The translations under genes were made by a program, and so were the position numbers. Positions 7,707 to 15,867 of a stretch of 64,000 nt of DNA are shown one piece after another. Source of the DNA: Nocardioides sp. (lineage in GTDB: Bacteria > Actinomycetota > Actinomycetes > Propionibacteriales > Nocardioidaceae); NCBI GenBank assembly GCA_037045645.1, contig JBAOIH010000004.1, positions 1-64,000 on the forward strand, read 5' to 3'. The notes below the pieces were generated by a model. The model was not told the origin of the DNA, made no database searches, and was given only the letters and a program-made list of their open reading frames with translations. Each line of letters starts with the position of its first letter. The stretch's first letter is position 1.

Positions 7707-7859
7707 TCAGTTCACAAGTTTGTGATCGACCGGTTTGTGAGCGACCGGCAACTGGTGCACGGCCTGGCGGACCAGATCGTTTTGGGATCGCCCGATGGCT
7801 CCCTCGAGCCGCTTCATCGCGGCGTAAGCCTCAGGCGTGATCCGAGCCCGCGACGGCAC
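7707..7859 (-). CDS. Possible ribbon-helix-helix fragment (50 aa)
   Basis: A minus-strand frame from GTG 7859 reads SRARITPEAYAAMKRLEGAI, then GRSQNDLVRQAVHQLPV and a tail with HKPVDHKLVN. The pattern strand-helix-GRSQNDLVRQAV resembles ribbon-helix-helix repressors and antitoxins. No ATG or clear ribosome site is visible and no toxin partner is next to it, so it may be a gene remnant. The stretch 7612-7913 holds nothing else convincing. Confidence 0.35.
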   Translation of the reverse strand: MPSRARITPEAYAAMKRLEGAIGRSQNDLVRQAVHQLPVAHKPVDHKLVN

Positions 7860-7913
7860 CCGGAGTGCCGGCGGCGATCCTCGTCGACCAGGACCGTCGA
7901 GTCGCTGACCGAA

Positions 7914-8949
7914 CTAGCAGGTCGCGAAGAGCACAGGGCCTGACGTCAGGTCGGACAAGGCGTACGCGCCCGGGACCAGACGTACGTCGAGCACGACCAC
8001 GCGATCTTGCGTGCTGGCTTCGACCAGGTCGAACCGGTCGGCGTACGAGCCACCCTGGCCCGGCGCCGGACCGACCGCCAGAGCAGCACGCGCCTTGGCC
8101 TCGCGTTCGGCACGATCCGACGACGAGGACCCCAACAGGATCCGACCGCGGCGTGCGGTCTGGGCCGCCACCAGATAGCCGTCGAGAGGACCGACGTCTC
8201 CGGCCTGGGCGATCAACTCCGCGCCCTCTGCCTGGTCCGCCTCGTCTGCCTGGCCCATGGCCAGGTGCTCGCAGGCGTACGACCCCGCGAGCAGGACCGC
8301 GCTGGCCGGGGTGCCGGCGGAAGCGATCAGGTGATCCAGGCCCGACAGATGATCGCGCTCACCGCGCGCCACCTCGGCGACCTGTGCTGCGTACGCGGCC
8401 CGGTCGGAGGCCACCACAAGGCGGTCGTCGGGAAGCAGGATCAGGTTCTGGAAGCTCCGGGGTGATACCCAGGGTGCTCGCGACCTCTCCGCCGCCGAGC
8501 CAGCTGTCGGCTTCGGGATCCTTGCGGGCGTATCCGCTCTGTGCGAGTTGAGCCTCGAGTTGGTCGAAGTCGAGGTCTCTCGCGGCGTGCAACACCAGCG
8601 CCGCCCCGTCGGAGGACTGCGCCAGCATCTCCCAGTCGAGCGTCGCGGGGGAGAGTCCGACCTCGCTCAGCCAGTCCATCGAGGAGAGCAGCGCCGAGGT
8701 CGCGGTCAGGTCGGCCTCGAAGCCCTCGTCCAGGAATCGCGCGACATCGTCGCCTTCGGGCACTCGTCCTTCGTTGAGGAGGTCACGCAGTCGTGCCCAG
8801 TCGGTCCACGTCACCCGTTGGGTGCCTCCCGGAGCCAGGTGCACGGCCTGGGCGAAACGGGTCGTATTCCCCGTGGCTCGCCACGCGACGAGCGCGCCCA
8901 CCACCACCAGGATTGCGAGCCCCGCGATCAGGATTCGGCGCGTGCGCAC
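7914..8949 (-). CDS. Membrane-anchored extracytoplasmic protein (frameshifted)
   Basis: GTG 8949 follows GGAGG by six bases and starts MRTRRILIAGLAILVVVGAL, a single N-terminal membrane anchor. The rest, about 320 residues, should lie outside the cell: WARLRDLLNEGRVPEGDD, LDWEMLAQSSDGAALVLHAA, then GITPEL. After removing one base at 8451-8457 it continues QNLILLPDDRLVVASDRAAY and ends SGPVLFATC. No catalytic motif or family is recognised. The ATG at 8994 is possible but has no ribosome site. The frame break is at a GAGCTC-like site and may be a sequence error. Confidence 0.6.
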
Positions 8950-9001
8950 TGGCCCTCCGCTCGTCCTGACCGGGCAAATTTGTCGGCTAGACACCCAGTT
9001 T

Positions 9002-9063
9002 GTCCGCTCAGCCCCCGGCTGGCCGGGGGTTGAGCGGACTCTGGTCCGCTCGACAACCCCCGG
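9002..9063 (+). promoter_or_regulatory. Mutually exclusive hairpins upstream of mutT1
   Basis: Arm 1 (9002-9018, GTCCGCTCA then CCCCCGG) pairs with arm 2 (9023-9039). Arm 2 can instead pair with arm 3 (9044-9063, GTCCGCTC-gac-AACCCCCGG). A three-arm arrangement of this kind can act as an attenuator, though it may also be a palindromic repeat or a terminator. It ends 24 bases before the mutT1 ATG. Confidence 0.45.
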
Positions 9064-9087
9064 TCAGGTGGTGTGAGACTACCTCCC

Positions 9088-9954
9088 ATGGCGACTCCTC
9101 CCAGCCGTCCAGCTGCCGTCTCGGCGGGTGCAGTGGTTCTGCGCCGCGAGCAGGTGCTGCTTGTGCATCGCCCCCGGTACGACGACTGGGCGTTCCCGAA
9201 AGGCAAGTTGGATCGCGGCGAACATGCGCTGGCGGCTGCCGTACGGGAGGTGCAGGAGGAGACCGGCGTCGACATCCGCCTCGGACCGCGTCTGACCTCG
9301 CAACGCTACGACCTCAAGAACGGCCGCCAAAAGCAGGTGCACTACTGGGTCGGTCGCGTCACGGCCAATGGTGATGTGTCCAAGTACGCCGCGAATGACG
9401 AGATCGACGCGGTCCAGTGGCTTCCCGTCGCCAAGGCGGCCAAGCGACTCACGTACGACTATGACCGGGAGACTCTCGACGAAGCACTCGACTTCGGCAA
9501 GAAGACCCTCCCGCTGATCGTGCTGCGCCACGGGCATGCGCGTCAGCGCAAGAACTGGAAGCGCGACGACCGCCTGCGTCCGCTGCTGGCCTCCGGTGCG
9601 GCCCAGGCCGAGCATCTGGTGCCCAAAATCGCGGCGTACGGTGTCGAGCGGCTGGTCTGCTCCACGAGCGTGCGGTGCATGCAGACCATCGCGCCCTTCA
9701 TCGCGATCGAGGGTCTGGGACTGAAGACAGAAGTGGCGCTGAGCGAGGAGAAGATGCGTCCCAACCGGATCGCCGGCGTCGTCGACTCGCTGCTCACCTC
9801 GCCCGTGGGCTCGGTGGTGTGCTCGCACCGTCCCGTGCTGCCGTACATCTTCGACGCGCTCGGGGTCGAGCACGAGAAACTTGAGCCCGGTGGATTCGTG
9901 GTGGCCCATCACCGCGATGGTCGCGTCGTGGCGACCGAGCTACACCAGCCATAA
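9088..9954 (+). CDS. mutT1: Nudix hydrolase with histidine phosphatase domain (MutT1-like)
   Basis: Two-domain enzyme that sanitises oxidised nucleotides or hydrolyses dinucleoside polyphosphates, by family knowledge of mycobacterial MutT1. Residues 10-130 form a Nudix fold with the box GKLDRGEHALAAAVREVQEE followed by TGV. Residues 140-288 form a histidine-phosphatase domain with LRHGHA and CSHRPVLP. ATG 9088 is the usual family start; GTG 9073 in the same frame is an alternative. Length (288 aa) is slightly below the mycobacterial protein. It directly precedes the phosphate uptake operon. Confidence 0.9.
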   Translation: MATPPSRPAAVSAGAVVLRREQVLLVHRPRYDDWAFPKGKLDRGEHALAAAVREVQEETGVDIRLGPRLTSQRYDLKNGRQKQVHYWVGRVTANGDVSKYAANDEIDAVQWLPVAKAAKRLTYDYDRETLDEALDFGKKTLPLIVLRHGHARQRKNWKRDDRLRPLLASGAAQAEHLVPKIAAYGVERLVCSTSVRCMQTIAPFIAIEGLGLKTEVALSEEKMRPNRIAGVVDSLLTSPVGSVVCSHRPVLPYIFDALGVEHEKLEPGGFVVAHHRDGRVVATELHQP

Positions 9955-10070
9955 GGGCGCGAAGTCGGCCGACTGTTCCCCAGGGCAACTGCGTGCGTCA
10001 AGCGAAAATCGGATCGTTCACGTGATGGTCGCCACACCCTCGCCAAGCCGTGGGCAATCTGGTGTGCGGT

Positions 10071-10092
10071 GTTCACCTCTCGTTCACCAAGG
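10071..10092 (+). promoter_or_regulatory. PHO box (PhoP-type direct repeats) before pstS
   Basis: Two 11-bp units, GTTCACCTCTC and GTTCACCAAGG, lie in tandem. GTTCACC repeats at 11-bp spacing are the PhoP-binding unit known from Streptomyces. They lie 74 bp before the pstS GTG, so phosphate starvation control of pstSCAB is likely. Confidence 0.8.
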
Positions 10093-10165
10093 GCCATCGA
10101 ACCGGACACCTCCGGCTCCTAACTTCCAGGTCGTAAGCATCCTGACCTTGCTAGGAGACAACGAA

Positions 10166-11272
10166 GTGAAGACCACTTCTTTCCGCCGGGCCATCGTCCC
10201 CGGCATCGCCGCGCTCGCGCTGACCCTCACCGCGTGCGGTGCCGGCAACGAAGGCTCCACCGATGGCGACTCGTCCGGAGGCGACAAGCTCTCCGGCCAG
10301 CTCGCCGGCGGTGGCGCCAGCAGCCAGGAGAAGGCTCAGGCAGCCTGGCGCAGCGGGTTCCAGACCGACAACCCCGACGTGACCGTCGACTACGACCCGG
10401 TCGGTTCGGGCACCGGTCGTCAGAACTTCATCAGTGAGGCGTTCGCCTTTGCGGGCACAGACTCGGCGCTCGATGACGACGAGGGTGAGTTGAGCGACGC
10501 CAAGGCCCGCTGCAACGACGGCAACGTGATCCAGGTCCCCGGTTACGTCAGCCCGATCGCGGTGATCTTCAGCCTCGAGGGTGTCGACTCCCTGAACCTC
10601 TCGGCCGAGACGATCTCCAAGATCTTCGCCGGTGAGATCACCAAGTGGAACGACGACGCGATCGCTGCTGACAACGAAGGCGTGGACCTTCCCGACCTGG
10701 CGATCACGGCGGTGCACCGCCAAGACGACTCCGGCACCACCGAGAACTTCACGAAGTACCTGGAAGCCGTCGGCGGCTGGAAGTTCGAGCCCGACGGCAT
10801 CTGGCCGGCCGACATCAAGGGCGGCGAGGCCGCCGACGGCACCTCCGGTGTCGTGGGTGCGGTCAGCGGCGGCAACGGCACGATCGGGTACGCCGACTTC
10901 AGCGCCGCCGAGGGTGTCGGTGTCGTGTCGGTAAAGGTGGGCGAGGAGTTCACTGCTCCGAGCGCCGAGGGTGCCGCCAAGGTGCTCGCGATCTCGCCGC
11001 GCACCGAGGGTGTCGACGCGACCGACATGGCTGTCGACCTGGCCCGCGACACCACCGAGTCGGGCGCCTACCCGGTCGTCCTGGTGTCGTACCTGATCGC
11101 CTGCGAGACCTACGCCGACGCCACCCAGGCCGACCTGGTCAAGGGCTTCCTGACCTACGTGTTGTCGGAGGACGGCCAGAACGCCGCCCACGACGAGGCC
11201 GGTTCGGCACCGCTCGACCGCAAGGTCGCCGACGAGGCGCTCGGGCTGGTCGAGAAGATCGCCGCCAAGTAG
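10166..11272 (+). CDS. pstS: Phosphate ABC transporter substrate-binding lipoprotein
   Basis: Captures phosphate outside the membrane and delivers it to PstCA. GTG 10166 follows AGGAG by nine bases and starts MKTTSFRRAIVPGIAALALT, a signal peptide with lipobox LTAC (Cys24). The mature protein has the PstS features GGGASSQEKAQAAW, VGSGTGRQNF and RQDDSGTTENF, which contribute to phosphate binding. 368 aa, normal. An upstream extension of the frame to 9881 overlaps mutT1 and has no ribosome site. First gene of pstSCAB, behind a PHO box. Confidence 0.97.
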   Translation: MKTTSFRRAIVPGIAALALTLTACGAGNEGSTDGDSSGGDKLSGQLAGGGASSQEKAQAAWRSGFQTDNPDVTVDYDPVGSGTGRQNFISEAFAFAGTDSALDDDEGELSDAKARCNDGNVIQVPGYVSPIAVIFSLEGVDSLNLSAETISKIFAGEITKWNDDAIAADNEGVDLPDLAITAVHRQDDSGTTENFTKYLEAVGGWKFEPDGIWPADIKGGEAADGTSGVVGAVSGGNGTIGYADFSAAEGVGVVSVKVGEEFTAPSAEGAAKVLAISPRTEGVDATDMAVDLARDTTESGAYPVVLVSYLIACETYADATQADLVKGFLTYVLSEDGQNAAHDEAGSAPLDRKVADEALGLVEKIAAK

Positions 11273-11358
11273 TCCACAACCTGCGCTGAGGGTCCGTACG
11301 ACCAGGTGAGACCCACCGGTCGTACGGACCCGAAGCCGTAGCCAGGAGATCCCCCGCC

Positions 11359-12291
11359 GTGTCTGACACCGCGACACCCACGAAGCCTCCTCGAGGGCTA
11401 GGAGACCGCATTTTCGGCGGGCTCGCCCTCAGTGCGGGCATCACCATCCTGCTGGCCCTGGCCGGCGTCTTCCTCTTCCTCTTCGTGGAGGGCTATCCCG
11501 GTCTGAGCGTCGACGAGCATTTCTACCGTCCGTTCACGACCTTCTGGGGCTATGTCTGGCCGCTGATCTTCGGTACGACGCTGGCCGCCATCTTGGCGCT
11601 GCTGATCTCGGTGCCGTTCGCGATCGGCATCGCTCTCTTCGTGTCGCACTATGCGCCCAAGGCGCTGAGGACTCCGGTCGCCTACGTCATGGACCTGCTT
11701 GCCGCCGTGCCCAGCGTGGTCTTCGGCTTGTGGGGTGGAGGCATCCTGGCCAAGCAGATCACCGGGTTCCAGGGCTGGTTGCACGACACCCTCGGCTTCC
11801 TGCCGTTCTTCGCGGGCCCCCCGTCTGCCACCGGGCGCACCATGCTCAACGCCGGCATCGTGCTGGCCATCATGATCTTGCCGATCACCGCGGCGTTGTG
11901 CCGTGAGGTCTTCGCGCAGACCCCCCGGCTGCATGAGGAGGCGGCACTCGCGCTCGGTGCGACTCGGTGGGAGATGATCCGGCTCGCCGTCTTCCCGTAC
12001 GCCCGCTCGGGCATGGTCTCCGCGATCATGCTCGGTCTCGGCCGCGCGCTCGGCGAGACGATGGCGGTCGCCATGGTCTTGTCTGCGGCGCCCGTGGTGA
12101 CGCTGAACCTGATCTCGTCGTCCAACCCCGCGACGATCGCGTCCAACATCGCCACCAACTACAAGGAGGCGACCCCGGACAAGCAGGCGGTGTTGATCGC
12201 CACGGGTCTGGTGCTGTTCGCCTTCACATTCGCGGTCAACTTCCTGGCGCGCTGGATCGCCGGGCGCGGTGAGAGGAAGCAGGCGAAATGA
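11359..12291 (+). CDS. pstC: Phosphate ABC transporter permease PstC
   Basis: One of the two membrane subunits of the high-affinity phosphate importer. About six membrane segments are visible, and the ABC-coupling loop EEAALALGATRWEMIRLAVF is near residue 195. GTG 11359 is preceded by GGAG. 310 aa, normal. Its stop overlaps the pstA start (ATGA), so translation is coupled. Confidence 0.96.
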   Translation: MSDTATPTKPPRGLGDRIFGGLALSAGITILLALAGVFLFLFVEGYPGLSVDEHFYRPFTTFWGYVWPLIFGTTLAAILALLISVPFAIGIALFVSHYAPKALRTPVAYVMDLLAAVPSVVFGLWGGGILAKQITGFQGWLHDTLGFLPFFAGPPSATGRTMLNAGIVLAIMILPITAALCREVFAQTPRLHEEAALALGATRWEMIRLAVFPYARSGMVSAIMLGLGRALGETMAVAMVLSAAPVVTLNLISSSNPATIASNIATNYKEATPDKQAVLIATGLVLFAFTFAVNFLARWIAGRGERKQAK

Positions 12292-13337
12292 CCTCCACGA
12301 TCCAAGCGCCGAAGTCCGACCAGATGACCAGGAGCAGCCTGCCGCGGCAGGCCCCGGCCATCATGGTCGCGGTCTCCCTCGCCTCAGGTGTCCTGATCTG
12401 GCTCCTCAGCGACAGCATCGGGCTCGGGGGGCTCACTTCGGCCGCAGTCATGGCCTTCGGCACCTTCGCATGGGCGACAGCCGTCGAGGGACGCCGCTCC
12501 GGCGTCGACAAGCTGATCACGACATTGGTGTGGCTGGCGTTCCTCGGCGCGCTGATCCCGCTGCTGTGGCTGCTCTTCACCGTGCTCAAGAACGGCCTGC
12601 CGGTCATCAACGCGCAGTTCCTGACGTACTCGATGCGCAACGTGCTCGGAGATGCCCAGGGCGGTCTCTATCACGCACTGATCGGCACGGTGCTGATCAC
12701 GCTGGGAGCCGCCCTGATCTCGGTGCCCGTAGGTATCTTCGCCGCGATCTACCTGGTCGAGTACGGAGCCAAGAGCCGGCTGGCTCGGTGGGTGACCTTC
12801 CTCGTGGACGTGATGACCGGCATCCCCTCGATCGTGGCCGGTCTCTTCGCCCTGTCCCTGTTCGTGCTGATCTTCGGCCCCGCGGTCCGGTTCGGGCTGG
12901 GAGGGTCGGTGGCGTTGTCGCTGCTGATGATCCCGACGGTCGTACGCTCGACCGAGGAGATGCTGCGACTGGTGCCCAACGACCTGCGCGAGGCGTCGTA
13001 CGCCCTGGGCGTGCCCAAGTGGCGCACCATCACCAAGGTGGTGCTGCCCACCGCGCTCGGGGGCATCGTCACCGGTGTCGTGCTGGCCATCTCGCGAGTC
13101 ATCGGGGAGACCGCTCCGCTGCTGGTGGTCGCGGGCTTCACCGACTCGGTCAACACCAACATGTTCGACGGCCGGATGATGACGCTGCCGGTGTTCATCT
13201 ACACCCAATACACCGCGTCGACGCCGAAGGGTCTGTCGTACGCCTGGGGTGGCGCGCTCGTCCTGATCGTCATCGTGATGCTGCTCAACTTGATCGCTCG
13301 GATCATCGGAAGGATCTTCGCTCCGAAGAAGGCCTGA
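12288..13337 (+). CDS. pstA: Phosphate ABC transporter permease PstA
   Basis: Second membrane subunit of the phosphate importer, pairing with PstC over the PstB ATPases. It has an N-terminal extension with two extra hydrophobic segments, then the permease core with the coupling loop REASYALGVPKWRTITKVVL near residue 235. 349 aa, slightly long. It starts in the stop of pstC. Confidence 0.96.
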   Translation: MTSTIQAPKSDQMTRSSLPRQAPAIMVAVSLASGVLIWLLSDSIGLGGLTSAAVMAFGTFAWATAVEGRRSGVDKLITTLVWLAFLGALIPLLWLLFTVLKNGLPVINAQFLTYSMRNVLGDAQGGLYHALIGTVLITLGAALISVPVGIFAAIYLVEYGAKSRLARWVTFLVDVMTGIPSIVAGLFALSLFVLIFGPAVRFGLGGSVALSLLMIPTVVRSTEEMLRLVPNDLREASYALGVPKWRTITKVVLPTALGGIVTGVVLAISRVIGETAPLLVVAGFTDSVNTNMFDGRMMTLPVFIYTQYTASTPKGLSYAWGGALVLIVIVMLLNLIARIIGRIFAPKKA

Positions 13338-13371
13338 GCCCGACCCGGATGCGATAAGGAGAAACTAGGCA

Positions 13372-14151
13372 ATGGCTAAGAGCATTGATGTGTCCGACCT
13401 GGACATCTACTACGGCGACTTCCTGGCCGTCCAGGGCGTCACCATGACGATCCGCGCCAAGGCGGTGACGGCGTTCATCGGCCCGTCGGGCTGCGGCAAG
13501 TCGACGTTCCTGCGGGCGCTCAACCGGATGCACGAGGTGATCCCCGGCGCTCGAGTCGAGGGCACCGTGAACGTCGGCGGCCAGTCGCTGTACGGCCCGG
13601 GTGTGGATCCGGTGGCCGTACGCCGCGAGATCGGCATGGTCTTCCAACGGCCGAACCCGTTCCCCACCATGTCGATCTACGAGAACGTGCTCGCCGGCAA
13701 CCGCCTCAACAGCAAGCGGATGCCCAAGTCGCAGGCTGACGACATCGTCGAGCGCTCGCTGAAGGGCGCGAACCTGTGGAACGAGGTCAAGGATAGGCTC
13801 AACAAGCCCGGCCAGGGCCTCTCGGGTGGACAGCAGCAGCGGCTGTGCATCGCACGTGCGATCGCGGTGGAGCCGCAGGTGCTGCTGATGGACGAACCGT
13901 GTTCGGCGCTGGACCCGATCTCGACGTCGGCAATCGAGGATCTGATCCACGAACTCAAGACCGACTACACGATCGTGATCGTGACGCACAACATGCAGCA
14001 GGCGGCTCGGGTGTCGGATGACACCGGGTTCTTCAACCTCAAGGCGGCCGGCGAGCCTGGGCACCTGGTGGAGTTCAACCCGACCAGCAAGATGTTCGCC
14101 AACCCCGACCATGAGTCGACCGAGGCTTACATCTCGGGTCGCTTCGGCTAA
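13372..14151 (+). CDS. pstB: Phosphate ABC transporter ATP-binding protein PstB
   Basis: ATPase that powers phosphate import. Walker A GPSGCGKS at 37-44, signature LSGGQQQ at 150-156, Walker B VLLMDEP at 170-176, and an H-loop THNMQQA. 259 aa, normal. AAGGAG lies ten bases before ATG 13372. Last gene of pstSCAB; it converges with pit, and the two genes share the four bases at 14148-14151. Confidence 0.97.
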   Translation: MAKSIDVSDLDIYYGDFLAVQGVTMTIRAKAVTAFIGPSGCGKSTFLRALNRMHEVIPGARVEGTVNVGGQSLYGPGVDPVAVRREIGMVFQRPNPFPTMSIYENVLAGNRLNSKRMPKSQADDIVERSLKGANLWNEVKDRLNKPGQGLSGGQQQRLCIARAIAVEPQVLLMDEPCSALDPISTSAIEDLIHELKTDYTIVIVTHNMQQAARVSDDTGFFNLKAAGEPGHLVEFNPTSKMFANPDHESTEAYISGRFG

Positions 14152-15152
14152 CCCGTCAGCCCGCACGCCGCAGCCACGCCGTAGCAGGCAGCGGCGACCA
14201 GGCCCGCGGCCGGGAAGGTCAGCACCCAGGCGACGGCGATCGAGCGGGCGACCGTCCAGCGTACGGCCGAGCGCCGCTTGGTCGCGCCCGCGCCCATCAC
14301 GGCGGCGGTGATGGTGTGGGTGGTGGAGACCGGTGCGTGGAAGTAGAGCGCCATCACATAGAGCACGCCGGTGGCCGTGGTCTCGGCCGCAAACCCTCGG
14401 GCCGGATCGAGTTTGGCGATCGTGCGACCCAGGGTCCGCATGATCCGCCACCCACCGGAGTAGGTGCCCAGCGAGATCGCCGCGGCCGAACTCAGCACCA
14501 CCCAGAGTGGCAGCGTGTCACTGCTGTAGTTGTGCGGTGCGTACGTCACCAGGGCGAGCACGATCACGCCCATCGTCTTCTGAGCGTCCTGGAGCCCGTG
14601 GCCCAATGCCAGCGCGGCTGCGGAGATCACCTGGAGGCCGCGGAATCTGCGGTTGAGTACGGCAGGGCGCCTGCGACGCAGCAGCCACATCAGCGCGAGC
14701 ATCAACACGAAGGCGATCACGAAACCGAGCAGTGGTGACGCCACCATCGGCAGCAACACCTTGGATTCGATCGACCCCCAGTTGACCGTGGCGCCGGCGG
14801 CGAGTGCTGCGCCCACCAGGCCCCCGATGAGCGCGTGCGACGACGAGGAGGGCAGTCCGAAGAACCACGTCACGAGGTTCCACGCGATGGCACCGAGAAG
14901 TCCGCTCAAGACGATCACCAGGCCGTGGGTGCCGGCCGGTGTGCCGACCGTCTCGGCGACTGTCTGCGCCACCTTCTGCCCGACGAGTGCGCCGACGAAG
15001 TTCATCACCGCAGCCAGGATCAGCCCGATGCGAGGGGTGAGCGCTCGGGTCGAGATCGAGGTCGCGATGGCGTTGGCGCTGTCATGGAAGCCGTTGGTGA
15101 AGGCGAACACCAGGGCGGCGCCGACCACCACGATCACGATGGTGAGTTCCAT
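14148..15152 (-). CDS. pit: Low-affinity inorganic phosphate transporter (PiT family)
   Basis: Membrane symporter for phosphate when it is plentiful. About ten hydrophobic segments; the duplicated PiT signatures are visible as FTNGFHDSANAIATSISTRA near residue 20 and GHGLQDAQKTMGVI near 190. 334 aa, normal. The start at 15152 (MELTIVIVVV) lies four bases after the stop of the DUF47 partner. A longer frame to 15221 overlaps that gene and was rejected. Confidence 0.93.
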   Translation of the reverse strand: MELTIVIVVVGAALVFAFTNGFHDSANAIATSISTRALTPRIGLILAAVMNFVGALVGQKVAQTVAETVGTPAGTHGLVIVLSGLLGAIAWNLVTWFFGLPSSSSHALIGGLVGAALAAGATVNWGSIESKVLLPMVASPLLGFVIAFVLMLALMWLLRRRRPAVLNRRFRGLQVISAAALALGHGLQDAQKTMGVIVLALVTYAPHNYSSDTLPLWVVLSSAAAISLGTYSGGWRIMRTLGRTIAKLDPARGFAAETTATGVLYVMALYFHAPVSTTHTITAAVMGAGATKRRSAVRWTVARSIAVAWVLTFPAAGLVAAACYGVAAACGLTG

Positions 15153-15156
15153 CGCG

Positions 15157-15774
15157 TCAGGACTCCTTGACGGCGATCTGCTCCACGATGTTCGCGACCT
15201 GCTCGAAGGCGTCGACGGCACCCTCCAGCGCGGCCGAGATGTCCTTGAGCCGGATCACCTCCAACGCTTTGCGGCTGCCGTCGAAGAGTTGCCCCAACAC
15301 GCGCCGGTGCGTGGTGTCGCCGAGGTTCTCCAGCCGGTGGATCTCGATCCAGTACTCCTCGATCCCACGCAGCGCACGCAGTCGCGGCATTACCTGGGTC
15401 GTGACCTCCGCACACCGTTGCAGAACCTCGACCTGACTGGAGAACTCCGAGAGGAGTGTGTTGACCTGGTAGAGCTCGATCAGCGCTCCGGCTTGTTCGA
15501 TCTGGTCCATGACGTGATCGAGCGCGAGGGTGAGGCGGTAGACGTCCTCGTGGTCGAAGGGGGTGACGAACGTGGCGTTGACCTGCTTGATCAGGCGGTG
15601 GGTGACCAGGTCAGCTTCGCGCTTGCACTTGGTGAGCCCCTCGAGCACCCCCGCGCGATCGCAATCGTCGGCCAGCATTTCGGCCAGGAGATCAGCCCCG
15701 GTAGCCGCGTGCTCCGCGAGAGCAGAGAACTGCTCGAAGAAGGTCCCCTCGACGGGACGAATGCGGAAAGCCAC
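15157..15774 (-). CDS. DUF47 (PhoU-like) Pit accessory protein
   Basis: A 205-residue helical protein of the DUF47/PhoU-like family, usually encoded next to Pit and thought to regulate it. It starts MAFRIRPVEGTFFEQFSALA, then the helical core with FVTPFDHEDVYRLTLALDHV, a typical PhoU-like metal-coordinating segment. It sits directly upstream of pit in one transcription unit. Confidence 0.92.
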   Translation of the reverse strand: MAFRIRPVEGTFFEQFSALAEHAATGADLLAEMLADDCDRAGVLEGLTKCKREADLVTHRLIKQVNATFVTPFDHEDVYRLTLALDHVMDQIEQAGALIELYQVNTLLSEFSSQVEVLQRCAEVTTQVMPRLRALRGIEEYWIEIHRLENLGDTTHRRVLGQLFDGSRKALEVIRLKDISAALEGAVDAFEQVANIVEQIAVKES

Positions 15775-15867
15775 GGCGAACTCCAGGCGAGGCGGGCGTG
15801 AACAGCCGACATGCTAGAGGGCGAAGGTAACGACCCAGAATCGACCCAGAATCGACCGGAGCCAACC

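Noticed and set aside
7662..7943. 93-codon plus-strand frame downstream of the small acidic protein
   Set aside because: No ribosome site and atypical composition in the second half. It lies antisense to the ribbon-helix-helix-like frame.
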